DNA from: Parus major
Lineage: Eukaryota; Chordata; Aves; Passeriformes; Paridae
Reading direction: 5' to 3'
Length of the DNA stretch: 64,000 bases
Assembly (NCBI RefSeq): GCF_001522545.3
Contig: NC_031770.1
Span: 7,653,321 to 7,717,320 of the forward strand
Position numbers and translations under genes: made by a program. The notes under the pieces are model-generated. The model did not search any database, was not told the DNA's origin, and saw only the letters and a program-made list of their open reading frames with translations. Below, piece by piece: positions 28,201 through 39,180 of the stretch. Position 1 is the first letter of the stretch, and each line of letters begins with the position of its first letter.

Positions 28201-31200
28201 CTTCCCAGGGAATTGGGAGGTCCTAGAAGTGAGCTGACTCGCTAAGTGAGGTCTCCAAAGCCACTGCAAATGGGGGGGGGTTTCAGCTTTTAAAGCACAC
28301 TGCCTGACCAGCTGGGACCAGGCCAGAGCCCAGCCCACTCTGGGGGTAGGGGTTTCTTGTAAAGAAACCTCTGGTGATGTCAGCTGGGAAGGTTTCTTAA
28401 AATGATCCATTTATTAACATATCTTGCTGATAATTACGCAAGGTTATGTAAAAGTTCCTATAGCAGATGGTTTCACGTTAAAGTGGTTTGGTCAGTCTGT
28501 ATGCAAGGTTCTTCTGTTAAATGGCTAACACAGACAGTATCTGTTACAGGATTTTCTGGATTCATCTAAGCCAGCTTTGGCTTGGGCCAAAGAAGCACTT
28601 CAGAAGTTTTAAGCTGCTGCTATCTCCTATTTGCTGTTTAACTCCAGAGGGTCGATTTTCCCCTCTCACAGGGCCGGGGTGGAAAAGGCAGCATCTATGT
28701 CTGGGCCTCTGGAGATGGAGGCAGCTATGATGACTGTAACTGTGATGGCTATGCATCCAGCATGTGGACAATCTCCATCAATTCTGCCATAAACGATGGA
28801 CGGACAGCTCTGTATGATGAAAGCTGCTCTTCAACCTTAGCCTCCACCTTTAGTAATGGCAGGAAGAGAAATCCGGAGGCTGGCGTGGTGAGTCCTGATA
28901 CTATTGTGCTGTTGTGGCTGTCTTTGTGCATGATGTATGTCTATCTGTGTGACCTATTGCAGCTCTGTGTACTTTGGAGCAGCAGATGGTTCTTTGTTGA
29001 GATGAATATTTTCTCATTTGCAGTATGTGATGGTGCCAAAACTGTCAGCTGAGAAGATGTGGGATTTTTTGCAGAGAACAGCAATGATCTTCCATCTTTT
29101 AGAGCTTCAGAGGAAAGTTGGCGCTTTCCTTTATCAGAAATCAGATTATGAAGTTCAGCTGCCCTCTTTCTGGAGGACAGTGTGACAAAAGGTCTCTGTA
29201 AAAATCTAAGTTAACATCTGAGATAATATTTACTTTCACTGGCAGACTTCTGCTGTACAAGCAGCACAGAGCAGAATTAGTCACCCACAGAGGACGTATG
29301 GGGGTTCAGCTCACCACAGCCTGCTGTTGCTGCAGGGCTATACCTACAGCTGGAAAACAGGCAGGTTCTGTTCAGTTGTATTTGGGATTCTCTTCCACTG
29401 TAGTGATCACTGCTCTTCAGCTCTTCAGCACCTCCAGACTAGACAGGACTTAATTCAGTTTACAGAGTGGAAAATGCAGGTGTACTGACTCAAGGTTAGT
29501 TTTCTGCCAAAAGCTATTGTACATTTTCCATGGCTCTGTCTCAAACCCCCCAAGACATATTGTGCAATCCTAAATGCCCACATGCAGTAGCAGACAGAAC
29601 ACTTTCTGGTTTCTCTCTTCTTATCAGCTCTGTGATAGTACCAGCTAAAATGATCTGTAGCATCTTTGTAATTATTGCCATAAAATGCATTTCAAAGGTT
29701 TTCTTCTGGTCTTTGCTAGTGACTAATCTGCACAGAAGACAGCAGCCTGGTGCTGCTGCTGCTCTCAGAGTTGGACAAATGTTAAAAAGCTCAATAGTGT
29801 TAACAGTTCTAGTTTCAAATCTTTTTGATAATCAGAAAGGAATTTAAGGCTTTTGGTTTAACTGGTTTTATAAGAAATAGATGGGGTTTAAGTAATAGTG
29901 AGCCCTGGTTTGCTACCTGACGACTTGCTCTTTAATATATGCTCTAAATGTGTCTCATTGCGGTTTTAAATTGATGCACTCTTCCAAAAACAAAAACAGA
30001 ACATGGGCACAAACACAATTAAAGAGCAAGGGCACAAACTACACATTCTGTATTTTTCCAGGTCTGTAGCTGCAACGAAGATGGGATAGCTGGTTTCATT
30101 AATTACATCTAATATCATTGCAGGCTACAACAGATTTGTACGGCAACTGCACCCTGCGTCATTCGGGCACGTCTGCAGCCGCCCCTGAAGCAGCCGGAGT
30201 GTTCGCCCTGGCCCTGGAGGCTAAGTATGCTGTTGAGAAATTCCTCATGAGCTCTAGGGAGGAGAGGACCTGTGGTTTGTTTAATGGTGTTCATCATTTC
30301 AGCTGGCTGGCTGTGGCACAAGGCTGCAATAACGAGCCCTAGAGCTGCCTCGTGCAGTAGTGACATGCATGGTGGCTTGCAGATGGAGCAACAGCCTTGC
30401 CAAAGTTGCATGGCAGATGTATTTTGGCTGTCTGGCTCTCTCTGTGTCCTCCCCATCCTTTGCATCCAGGGATTAAACCTCTCTAGCACTGTTTGGAGGA
30501 GGAGATTATTTAATTTCTCCACTTGTCCTCTGTGAAATGCCCAGCCTACAGAAACATAAGAATGACCCTGTAATATGAGGCAGGAGTTCATCTTGTGACA
30601 ATGGCAACATCTGCAATGACAGATGCTTAGGAAGAGGACAGAGAATGGGGATTAAGAATGATCTTTCAAGAGCTTTGTCGATCCGTGATTTGTAGAGACA
30701 GCAGTGGGTCTCTCCTGTTTAAAAGCCACAGGCAGAGTGATCTTCCTTGAAGTTATCTAACTCTTTTTCAAATTGTCTCTATTTGGCACCTAGGTCATCC
30801 AATAACATTCAGTTCCTCAATATTTTTTTTGCAATGGTGGTGTGGAATGTTTTCTTAACCCGTTGCTGGTAGCTTGCTCCTGTGCTGTGTAATTGCTCTG
30901 TTACACAAAGGAATAAATATCCATTGTCTATTTACCATCTCCATGGTATTTCTGACACTGGAACCTTTTTAATACCTTGGAGTCATTATCTTCTTCTCAA
31001 CTGATTAGCCAAAGTTTTCCTTACAATAACTTATACCACCTCTTTACTTTACATGAACTGAGGCAACATTTGTTCAGTTGCAGAGCTTCAGTTGCTGTAA
31101 CCACAGCATGAAGTGAGTACTATGTGCAGTTTCCTTCAGCAGAGCAGAATAATGGAGATTTGTGAGAGGAGGCCAAGTTTACATTAGCAGAGCAATGACT

Positions 31201-34200
31201 ATCATGCTCAGAACGTGACTTGGTCCAAGTCTCATTTTCCAAGTTTTATACATGTAAAATATATGTCAAATGTTTAGCTTGTGATGTTCATTCCTTCTAC
31301 TATCAAATTCATTCAGTGGGACAATCACTATGTAAAATATTAATATAACAAACAAAAATATAAATGTTTAATGAATTTTCTAACCACTGGATGTTTAAAC
31401 TGGACTGGAACCTAAATATCTCAGTAATAATTATCATTCTTCTTCATTTGAGCTACCCAAAAAGACTGGAATTATTCTGCCAAATTATCATGAATAGGAA
31501 TTAGACTTAATACCCCTGGCTTGCACTAGAATTTCTAGGCTTTGCTGAGAAGGCAGCAGGAGAGAGAAGGAACTGTCAGTGTCTCCTGTATCCTTCTGGC
31601 TGTATTGAATTGTATTTTGCAGAGCTATGCTGGATGAGCCTTCCCAGGAATCACTGATGGTCTCCCATGAAGCCTGTTCTTGCCTGCATTATGTGTGCCA
31701 GCTCATACACAATATAGGACTGACATGTCTCTCAAGCCAGACCAATCTATGAAATAGAAAGTATAGCTTTAAGATATGTAGCAAGCTCTTAAAAGATTTC
31801 AATAAGAATGATGCAAGTGGTATCTTCTTTTCAGCTCTCCTGTGTCACCTTGGGGGAACAACAGTAATTGGCTACTCTGGTGTACATTCAGCATGCACAC
31901 ATGCTTATTTCTTGGGGCACAGAAAGCTAAAAAGCAGATCCTTTTAGGCTGGTGGTTTGAATCAGACATATTGTGATGTTGAAAGAGTTCATCATAAAAC
32001 AACTGGAATAGCTGTAGTTATGTAGAATTAGAATGTCAGTTCTAAAGCTTTTTAGAATAATAACTGCCCCTCCTGTTATCATAATCACTGTACATCTAGG
32101 AAGACAAGAGAAGATGATGAAAGCTAACCATTGCAGCTAGGCAAATATTACTTGAATGCATCCATCTATGCTAATATAAAATGGGTGAAAAACCTCTCCT
32201 GTACCTTATACTGCAAAGCTGCAGCCACCCACAGCCCATATATCCATATTCACAGAATCCTGACATTACTAACAGCTGGGTCACTAGAGCTCATCAGCTT
32301 CATCAGATTAGGGCTTCTCAGGGTGGATCTTGGAAGGTCCAAGGAAAAAGCAGGAGGAGCAGGCAAGAAAAAGGGGGCAAGATCCAAGAGGAAAGCTAGG
32401 TGAAATATTTTTATCATCTTTGAATTTTTTATATTTCTCTCAGGATCTGGTATAATATCTTAATCATTTTATTAGTTTTAAAATTGCATGTTGGATCTAT
32501 AATGTCTAGTTAAAGTAAGTGTTTTTTAATCAGAAATGATTTTGCAATTTTGGAGAACATATTTGGAAAAGTACTATATAATTCAAACCTGTTCTTGTTC
32601 CCGCTGGGATCAATAGAAGCTTTATTATTGATATTTGTGTAGTTACAATTTCAGTGTTATTCACAGAAGCAAATTTTACCCAAAGCTTTACCCAAACAGA
32701 TTTTTTTTATTTTTTTTTGAGATCTGCTTGGAAACACAGTAATGTTTGTTTCTCATGTTGCTCTTCCATAGCTCACATCTGACATGGAGAGACATGCAGC
32801 ATCTGACAGTGCTCACCTCCAAGAGGAACCAGCTCCACGATGAGGTTCACAGGTGGCGGAGGAATGGCGTGGGGCTGGAGTTCAACCATTTGTTTGGCTA
32901 CGGTGTCCTGGATGCAGGAGCAATGGTTAAGATGGCAAAAGACTGGAAGACTGTTCCTGAGAGATTCCATTGTGTTGGGGGGTCAATACAGGAACCTGAG
33001 TAAGTGAATAGTCTAGTGGATGGTATTTGGCTTCTCCCAGGCATCTGGGAGACTGCAAGCATACAATTATGTCGACATAGACAGTTAAAGAAATTTAATG
33101 AGGGTTTTTTTTTTCTTAAGAAACCCTAACATTACCAGTAATAAGTAGATAAAACATTTTTTATCAACAATGCTTGATGAAATTATATAATCTTTCAGTT
33201 CCTGGCTTGCTGGAGCAGTACATTCTATAGCACATCTGTACCCTCACTGCTAGTGCCAGTAGTGTTAATAACAACATCCATTTCTCCTGGGCACTCACAG
33301 CTATGTTTGTGCTAAAGTTTCTGTAAATAAAGAGCCTATCCCCAAATGAAATCTGGGAGACTGGCACTGTAAATTATATAAACTGCTGCCACATGAAGTA
33401 TCTATCAGCCAGGCCATATCTCATTGTGAGATTCTTCAGCGGACAATTTTATCTCCAGAAGACTGAAACAATCATCTGCAGGTACCGGTGATATAGTTTG
33501 AACACTACAACATTTATTTGCACTTGCTTTAAGCTCTTCAAATCTCTAATTGCAGGGTAGATAGATTATTCTCTGATTTTCATTTATGTGCTAAAGTGAA
33601 TGAGTCAACAAGTGAATGAATTAAGACTAATTGACAACAACAGCTTTAGTTTAATTAAAGTAATTGAAATACTAACCTAATAATGACCTAGATTATATCT
33701 ATACCATTTGAATTTTGACATTTCACTGCCATTTTTGAAGGCAACATTATTACTTGGAAAATAGAAAAAGAAAACAAACTAGGATGTTTGTTGGAAAAAG
33801 AAAACAAACCAGGATGCCACCCTAGCACAAAACTCAGCCAGGAAAAGAGTGAGTTTTTCCCCAGCCTTGCAGATTGAATTTGCATGATTCAAGATTCTAC
33901 CGCTGAGCTCTGAGTTTTAATTTATCTGTCCTGTGCATACTCACAGGTAAAAAACAAATGAGAATGCCAAAGCTATTTTTAAAATATCTCTAGTTTAGTA
34001 ATAATTAACTGGATAATAATCTCATCTATTATAGGGCAGCTCCATTTATTGCAATGGGGATCATCCTAGAGGAGGAGAGAACATTTCTTTCTGTAGGCTG
34101 TGAGGGTGCCCCCCTGACAATTGCCTGACACAGCTATATATTAACAGCACTGCTGTAATTTTTGTGTTCCCCAATGAAAATATCACTGGCAGGAGATAAT

Positions 34201-37180
34201 AAGCATTATGAAGTGCAACATGTACATTTTTTGAATTGCATTGTAAAAATAAAAAAAGTCCCATCATCTCCAGAGATTCCTTGGAATTGAAAACTCTGCA
34301 CTTCTACTCTGCACGTCTGCTGTGGATAATTGGGTTATTCTTTCAGTTTGGTTTGCTGAAGCAACATTTTCTATATATATTCTCTATATTTTTATTTAAG
34401 TATAGATATTTGTATACACAAAATATGCATTTAATATAGATTTATGAAGGTGAGTAGTTGATATGGAGGTGTGTTTCAGAGCAGCACTGTCAATTAAGCA
34501 GAAGGCAAGGAAATAATTAACAGACATAATATACTGTGTGCTGAAAGCAATCAGTATTTAAAATAGAAACATTTGTTAGCAATAGGAACTTTTTCTGGCA
34601 AGGGTTCTGGCTGGTTTAGGGAAATACAAAGTTTTAAGACGTTGTACATTAGCTGAGGAGCAGGAGCACACAGGAGCTCCCCCTGCTCATCTCTCACTAG
34701 GTACTACACATGCAAAAATGGATATAGAAAATATAATCTCCCACAGGACATCTATGCCATGGATATACTATATATATATATATATACTATATATCTACAC
34801 ACACACACACACTCTGCCACACATGTGCAGTGGCACATGGTAAGGCTGTGGAAAATCTGTTTTCTCTTCTGCTCCTTTGTGTGTGGTTTTTTTCCACCAC
34901 CCCTGCTTCTTTTTGTTTCTTTAGGAAAATTCACCTGGACTACAATCATTAATCTAGTGGAGCAGAGACTATTAGATCCTAATTAATAGGAAAGGTGGAA
35001 ATAGAGGAAGCCTTTTCTCATGTTTTTAGAGAGCTGAGAGAACTTCTGCAGGGCAGAAGTAGTGGGAACACATTGCTCTTGTTTTTTTGGGCTTTAGCCT
35101 TAACAGAAAGACTCACACTATGATGTCCCTCCTCATTAACTGGAGGAGATAAAACACTTATCACATCTCTGGGAATGAAGTAGTGTTTGACAAAGCTTTG
35201 TCCACTGTGTGAAAAGGCTGTGAGACAACATGAGTTCAGATTGAATTGAGATTGAGGTTTCCCATGCAGAGAAACTGCAAGCACGTGGCAACTGTGAAAT
35301 TACAATCCTTCCCCTCTGTCTGCATGTAGTGCATTTTTCTCATGCTTCAGCACATTAAGTATCTCAAGGGTATTATATTAGATGCTCAAATATTTTAGCT
35401 ATACAATATTTATGTTATTGTGAAAAAGCACAGTTTTTTTCAGTTTAAGGAAAGTGTTCAAATGCCTTGAGGATCTGGATCTGAATGACGATTTGCTCTG
35501 CAGGTACTTCCAAGAAGGTAATACTCTATGAAAAGGGACAGAGACTGTCCTGAGCCACTTAATGATGTACCAAGTGTAATATCTGGAGCTCATCTCAAGA
35601 AAAAAAAGAATTCCTGGAAGCTAGGCTTGAGTGAAATGCTTTCACTGGTCTCTAAAGAACACAGTATTTCATTAGCAGGCAGAAAAAGCTGGTACTGATT
35701 TCTTTTGAAAAGAAGGTATTCATTACCACAGTGTAGTCAATGCCCTTCAAAAGACTCAATTTGACTGCACAGCTGAGGTCAGGGAGAAGCCACTGGAAGA
35801 CAAGATAATTACAAGGTGGCTGGAGTCTTTTGAGACTTGGTCCCTTTTTTAATGATTGCTGTAATTCTTGTCTTTCTATTATTTCTTTTAGACAGAGGAA
35901 AATGTCACACTGCTCGCAGAACACCGATGGTGAAGATGTAGAGCATTTTTTACACTTTCTGTGTATTTTTCCAGCCAGTTTCTGAGGCAGTGGGTAATTG
36001 AAGTTGCATCCTGACCCCAACGGGTTTAGAAGGCACTTTACAGCCTCAGCTCCCAGGCCAGACAGCACTTTGGCAACTTAATAAACACATGCAACTTCTT
36101 TCCTTGGTGTGTGTGCTCATGTACAGGAGCTGTTTGAGGATGGAAATCTTCATGGAAAAGTATTTTTCAAATGAGCTGAGTCTAAGGTCCCACATTTGTG
36201 GTGGCTTCCAAAGCAGAACAAGGACATAGGCTTTAATGTGACTGCACTGAAATTCTGTGCAATTGGTTACTCCAACAGTAGAGAGCCATTTGCTGCTGTC
36301 ATTTAAGGAAGCTGACACTACTGACTGCTCATGGTTCTTTCACTGAACATGCATATTTATTATTAAATTACCCAATATAGGAGTAAAGTAAAGGTAAGTA
36401 AGTAAAGACAACCATTAATGTTAGTCCTTAAAGAGCAGTATGTGCTTCTAAAAATGTATTACTTCTCTCTTTGTGTAGGTGTATATTTCATAATTATTTT
36501 CAAATTAAAGTTTTGGTATCATTTTCTAAAAGGAGAACATTCACTTTCTGGCTAAGTTTGCAACTATTATTTCCTTACCTCTTCATGTATGAATAAGGAA
36601 AATAATGCAGTGTTTTTCTGCGAGGCACTAGCATAATAATAGCATAAGCCATATTGTACTGTTTTAATTACTTAATTGTCTTCTGACCCACAGAAAGATA
36701 CCAGCAAGTGGCAAACTGTTCCTCACACTGACAACTGATGCGTGTGAGGGGAAGGAGAACTTTGTCCGGTACCTTGAGCACGTCCAGGCAGTCATAACTG
36801 TGAATTCCACTCGGCGGGGAGACCTCAACATCAACATGACCTCACCAATGGGAACAAAGTCCATTTTGCTGAGCCGGCGCCCCAGGGATGATGACTCCAA
36901 GGTGGGTTTTGACAAATGGCCTTTCATGACGACTCACACTTGGGGAGAAGACCCCCGAGGCACCTGGGCTCTGGAGATTGGGTTTGTTGGCAGCCAGCCC
37001 CAGCGGGGTGTGCTGAAGGAGTGGACACTGATGCTGCACGGGACTCAGAGCGCACCGTATATAGACCAAATCGTAAAAGATTATCAGTCCAAACTGGCCA
37101 TGTCCAAGAAGGAAGAGCTGGAAGAAGAGTTGGATGAAGCAGTGGAGAGAAGCCTGAAGAGTATACTGAGCAAGAACTAG
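7140..37180 (+). CDS. PCSK2: PCSK2, prohormone convertase 2 (partial: exons 6-12, residues 182-638)
   Basis: Calcium-dependent subtilisin-like serine endoprotease of neuroendocrine secretory granules. It cleaves prohormones (proinsulin, proglucagon, POMC, proenkephalin) after paired basic residues and needs the chaperone 7B2 (SCG5). Seven exons with AG/GT borders join in frame: 7140-7216, 13397-13485, 16883-17058, 28672-28887, 30124-30224, 32772-32999 and 36694-37180. The total is 1374 nt, giving 457 residues plus TAG. Counting back from 638 (human length), the first residue is Asn182. This places His208 of the catalytic triad, the PC2-specific oxyanion Asp310 (other convertases have Asn) and nucleophile Ser384 exactly where expected. 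The P domain with an RRGDL motif and a Glu-rich C-terminal amphipathic tail follow. Sequon Asn375, Asn514 and Asn524 are kept. The signal peptide, propeptide and Asp167 exons lie left of the window. No stop or frameshift is seen, so the gene looks intact. Identity is very secure from near-identity to mammalian PC2. Confidence 0.98.
8543..8576. repeat. 17-bp tandem duplication
   Basis: ttttaaagcagtatgaa is followed directly by ttttaaagtagtatgaa, with one mismatch. Confidence 0.85.
8870..8891. repeat. 22-bp palindrome
   Basis: aactctccct-gg-agggagagtt: two perfect 10-bp arms with a 2-bp spacer, in PCSK2 intron 6. Confidence 0.8.
9253..9386 (+). mobile_element. CR1 LINE 3' fragment
   Basis: Reads ...cagtttggatggggcctgat...ccctgcccatgacagg...ttggagctagatgatcttt...gtccctcccaacccaagcca...ccatgat, the sense 3' end of avian CR1. 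Located in PCSK2 intron 6. Confidence 0.85.
13397..13485 (+). CDS. PCSK2: PCSK2 exon 7 (active-site His208)
   Basis: 89 nt between acceptor ...ttttcacag and donor gtatgg; enters in phase 2 and leaves in phase 1. It completes Ser207 and then encodes [19 protein letters not shown]. The subtilase histidine signature HGTxCAGEV contains the catalytic His208. The rest, through GVAYNSKVA, is identical to mammalian PC2 as I recall it. Confidence 0.96.
13486..16882 (+). other. PCSK2: PCSK2 intron 7 (3397 bp)
   Basis: Donor gtatgg, acceptor aaactacag. About a quarter of it is a GC-rich LTR-like insert at 14968-15761 in the sense orientation. The rest shows no recognised feature. Confidence 0.9.
14968..15761 (+). 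mobile_element. endogenous-retrovirus solo LTR (songbird type), about 794 bp
   Basis: Begins TGTTGGGTTTCTTAGGG and ends ...CCTTAGCCGACACCTGTCTTTTAAACCGGGACA, so it has TG...CA ends. It is a GC- and CpG-rich block inside AT-rich intron. The segment tctagtaaagaactgttact, then cctggaagccccattcaaag and aataatttggaggggaggg resembles the R/U5 region of LTRs I remember from finch-type genomes, with AGTAAA at 15615-15620 as a probable poly(A) signal. No gag, pol or env sequence adjoins it, so it is a solo LTR. Exact ends and target duplication are not resolved. Confidence 0.65.
16883..17058 (+). CDS. PCSK2: PCSK2 exon 8 (catalytic domain, residues 211-295 region)
   Basis: 176 nt between acceptor ...aaaactacag and donor gtaaca; enters in phase 1 and leaves in phase 0. 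It encodes [20 protein letters not shown] through [18 protein letters not shown] to MADGVNK. SASWGPxDDGKTVDGP-type sequence forms part of the convertase substrate pocket. Only conservative differences from the human sequence are seen (for example MPQVIDIY where human has MPQLIDIY). Confidence 0.97.
20059..20132 (+). mobile_element. CR1 LINE 3' terminal fragment
   Basis: gatgtccctgctcagtgcag, then gttggcctttaaaaggtctc and gacccaagctattctctgat correspond to the last 70-80 bp of avian CR1 in sense orientation. Located in PCSK2 intron 8. Confidence 0.75.
24253..24404. repeat. 152-bp near-loopless inverted repeat
   Basis: The left arm starts atgccttttcctggtctt and the right arm ends aagaccaggaaaaggcat, its exact complement. 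The arms continue to pair through ggttaagg/ccttaac, gtttttac/gtaaaac and cagtattt/aaatactg to the central palindrome AAGGATCCTT at 24330-24339. Indels make the arms about 82 and 70 bp. It could be a palindromic MITE or a hairpin RNA source. Confidence 0.8.
25511..25622 (-). mobile_element. CR1 LINE 3' fragment
   Basis: tcatagaattatggagtggc, then aagggaccttaaatgccatct and ccccctgctgtgccatgagcagg match the reversed 3' end of avian CR1. The (ATTCTATGA)-type terminus lies at the left edge, so the element is on the minus strand. Confidence 0.85.
25621..25682. repeat. AT-rich low-complexity tract
   Basis: Almost pure A/T (ttattattattttattaa-like) immediately after the CR1 fragment at 25511-25622. 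Confidence 0.8.
26363..26400. repeat. 24-bp-period partial duplication
   Basis: cagccacctgcttt occurs at 26363 and again at 26387, in PCSK2 intron 8. Confidence 0.75.
28126..28410 (-). other. unclassified 94-codon ORF island, possible old mobile-element fragment
   Basis: A GC-richer patch in AT-rich intron 8 carries a 94-codon open frame on the minus strand, starting [20 protein letters not shown]. It is rich in Ser, Gln, Pro, Leu and Trp, without a recognised domain. A run of nine G lies at 28272-28280. The stretch to its left (about 27940-28125) also looks unlike the surrounding intron. The whole may be a relic of an LTR element or its internal region, but I cannot name a family. Confidence 0.35.
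28672..28887 (+). CDS. PCSK2: PCSK2 exon 9 (oxyanion-hole Asp310)
   Basis: 216 nt, exactly 72 codons, phase 0 at both ends, between acceptor ...ccctctcacag and donor gtgagt. It starts [20 protein letters not shown]. The Asp in ASGDGG is residue 310, the oxyanion-hole residue that distinguishes PC2 from the other convertases, which carry Asn. It ends at RKRNPEAGV. The exon appears unchanged relative to the mammalian protein. Confidence 0.98.
28888..30123 (+). other. PCSK2: PCSK2 intron 9 (1236 bp)
   Basis: Donor gtgagt, acceptor tcattgcag. No repeat or RNA gene is recognised. Confidence 0.9.
30124..30224 (+). CDS. PCSK2: PCSK2 exon 10 (active-site Ser384)
   Basis: 101 nt between acceptor ...atcattgcag and donor gtatgc; phase 0 to phase 2. 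It encodes [20 protein letters not shown] and on through [24 protein letters not shown] is the subtilase serine signature, with catalytic Ser384 in HSGTSA. NCT is the Asn375 N-glycosylation sequon. Confidence 0.97.
30225..32771 (+). other. PCSK2: PCSK2 intron 10 (2547 bp)
   Basis: Donor gtatgc, acceptor cttccatag. AT-rich with T runs near the acceptor (32701-32718). No element is recognised. Confidence 0.9.
32772..32999 (+). CDS. PCSK2: PCSK2 exon 11 (end of catalytic domain, start of P domain)
   Basis: 228 nt between acceptor ...ctcttccatag and donor gtaagt; phase 2 at both ends. It completes Asn401 and continues [20 protein letters not shown] to [20 protein letters not shown] and [10 protein letters not shown]. 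The first residues after the junction (NSHL) differ from mammalian NLGL. The remainder is strongly conserved. Confidence 0.96.
33764..33816. repeat. 30-bp-period imperfect duplication
   Basis: gaaaaagaaaacaaactagg at 33764 recurs 30 bp later as gaaaaagaaaacaaaccagg. Confidence 0.85.
34767..34812. repeat. compound (TA)n(CA)n microsatellite
   Basis: A run of TA dinucleotides interrupted by ctatatatct, followed by a CA run ending at cacactctgcc, in PCSK2 intron 11. Confidence 0.9.
36694..37180 (+). CDS. PCSK2: PCSK2 exon 12, last coding exon (P domain and C-terminus)
   Basis: 487 nt of coding sequence from acceptor ...ttctgacccacag to stop TAG at 37178-37180. It encodes Glu477 (split codon) to Asn638. 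It holds most of the P domain, including Asn514 (NST) and Asn524 (NMT) sequons and the conserved [12 protein letters not shown] segment with RGD at 518-520. The C-terminal tail [19 protein letters not shown] is the acidic amphipathic helix implicated in granule membrane association and sorting. The reading frame closes at exactly the human length. Confidence 0.97.
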
Positions 37181-38377
37181 TGCTGTGTTGCATGACGGTG
37201 TCTTTCCTTCCCCAGACCCCTCTACTCACCGTTCTACTATCCAAACCTCTGTGTTAGACGTATTACAATGATTGTCTCTGTAGACAAATTATCACCCTTT
37301 CTTGATTTTAAAGTCTTATATCTTGTCTATAATTATTTTAATTGCCACTGAAGCAGTCCATTTTTTAATCTCTAAACCACAAAATATACTCCTACCAAAT
37401 ACTATGTACAGTTTGTGACTGTAAATGATGATTTTTTCTTTTGTGTCAGACAAATAGGTAATAACCTGCAAAGAAGCTAATGGCTTTTCCCTTCATATTT
37501 CTGTGGAAAATGTTTGTATTAAAAGAAGAGTGAATTTTAACACTGGAAGTTGGTGATAATGAGCACATTTTAAAAAAATGACTGTGAGAGAGGGAATCAC
37601 CGAGAGGTTGTCTGGAGAGGTCTTTGAACATGCTCCTTCTGCATCTCTGACTTCAGTGGGACTTTCTCCATTGGGTTCAACCAAAGTAGCACTAGACCCC
37701 ACAAAAAGAAATAATCCAGAGATAAGGGAAATTCACTAATCCAGTTTGCAGAAATACAATTATTTTGAGAGTTTTATTTCATACTACAGTTACACAACAT
37801 ACTTCAGCTACAGGATGGATCAGCAGATATGCAATAAGGAAGGCAAAGTGATGCCAAAGCTGGGTGGCAGGGAGAAGTGATTTGCAAACCAGGTCAGGGC
37901 CTTCTAGAAGCACAAGTCCCAGTTTTACTGGAGTTTTCTTAGTTTGGTTGTTTTGGGGGTTCTTTTCCTGTGTGTTTTTGGGGGGTTTTTGTTGTTGGGT
38001 GGTTTTTTTTTTCCTTTGTTTTGTAATTTTGACAATTTAAATCAATTTACCATCTTAGAACAGAACAAGCACATAGGGATAAGGATTTCTGGCAGCTTGT
38101 GTGCATCTGCTGGTCTCTCTACTGAGATATTCTCTGTAAAATGAGGCTGTGTCAGCATTACCAACCACAGACACCTGTTTTCTGGGGTTCACAACCCAGC
38201 TGCCAGTAAAGTGCTGTGGGGGAAATTTGAAGCACGCAGGTTCAGTCCCAAAGCAATTTTTAATTTATTTCTTTTTTTAAAGCTATATATTTGCTGGTAT
38301 TATGTTATACAAATATATTTAAGGAGAAAAATATGCTGAAGTTATTAAAGTGTAATGCAAAGTTGGCCTTCTTGAAA

Positions 38378-38383
38378 AATAAA
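38378..38383 (+). terminator. PCSK2: candidate proximal PCSK2 poly(A) signal
   Basis: AATAAA about 1.2 kb after the stop, followed within 40 nt by a T/GT-rich stretch (tgtagtatatttggg, then ttctttgctgttt), the usual layout of a cleavage site. Use is not proven. Confidence 0.4.
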
Positions 38384-39180
38384 ATGTAGTATATTTGGGA
38401 AGATTTCTTGGCAGTCGTTCTTTGCTGTTTAAAGTCAGTCCCACCTTGACTTTTTGGAAGTGATTAAAAGTCCATCTCTCTCACCCACAGAGTATGCTCT
38501 GGCTATTGCTGCAAAACATAACATTCTCCCAGGTGGGAATTACTGATGGAAGCAACCACTCCATGTTCTCAGGTGTGAGATCCCAAATTTAACCTTGGAG
38601 AAATAAAGGGTCTTGATTCTGCAAATATTTAGGCACTTGCACTAAAGCCCATCAGTGGACCTACTCAAATGGTAATTTTAAGCAGGTATTTCAGATCTTT
38701 TCCAGATCCAAGATCTACATTTTAGCAGTAACTAGTTTCAAAATTTTATTATGTATTTTTAATATGCAGAGTATTAATCTAATATGTTTTAATAAGAGTT
38801 GTTCTGGTTGATCCGGTGCATAGTAGTAGAAACGCAATCAGTAAGTAAATATTTATCTAAAAAATTAAAAACATAACCCAAAGGTTCTGTGGTGGACATG
38901 TTTCACTTAAGAATGTATAATAATAATGTTAATTCAAGAGACTATCCATCTTTTATTTTTCCATAAGAGGCCTGTTCTTTCCTTTTCCAAATGAAAAACA
39001 AACAGCTCAACCTGCTCAGAATCGATGCAAATTACACTCTAAACCCAAACCAAGCAGCCTCACACTACTCACAGGTTTCTCACTGTGTGCAGCAATCCCA
39101 TCAGAAAAATTTACCATATATATATATTTATGCATACACCTGTATGACTAAATACACACCTGTGGTATCGCTCTCTGTGT

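Larger units (their letters stand above)
17059..28671 (+). other. PCSK2: PCSK2 intron 8 (11613 bp)
   Basis: Donor gtaaca, acceptor ctctcacag. It is the longest intron in the window. It holds CR1 3' ends at 20059-20132 (+) and 25511-25622 (-), a 152-bp inverted repeat at 24253-24404, an AT-rich low-complexity run at 25621-25682 and an ORF-bearing GC-richer island near 28126-28410. No additional PCSK2 exon is needed, because exons 8 and 9 join in phase 0. Confidence 0.9.
33000..36693 (+). other. PCSK2: PCSK2 intron 11 (3694 bp)
   Basis: Donor gtaagt, acceptor gacccacag. It contains a 30-bp-period imperfect duplication at 33764-33816 and a compound (TA)n(CA)n microsatellite at about 34767-34812. 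Otherwise plain AT-rich sequence. Confidence 0.9.

Noticed and set aside
30115..30591. 158-codon minus-strand ORF overlapping PCSK2 exon 10
   Set aside because: Antisense to the conserved Ser384 exon and its flank; composition follows the sense codons.
36046..36318. 90-codon minus-strand ORF in PCSK2 intron 11
   Set aside because: No recognisable domain, AT-rich intron context, no splice or promoter support.
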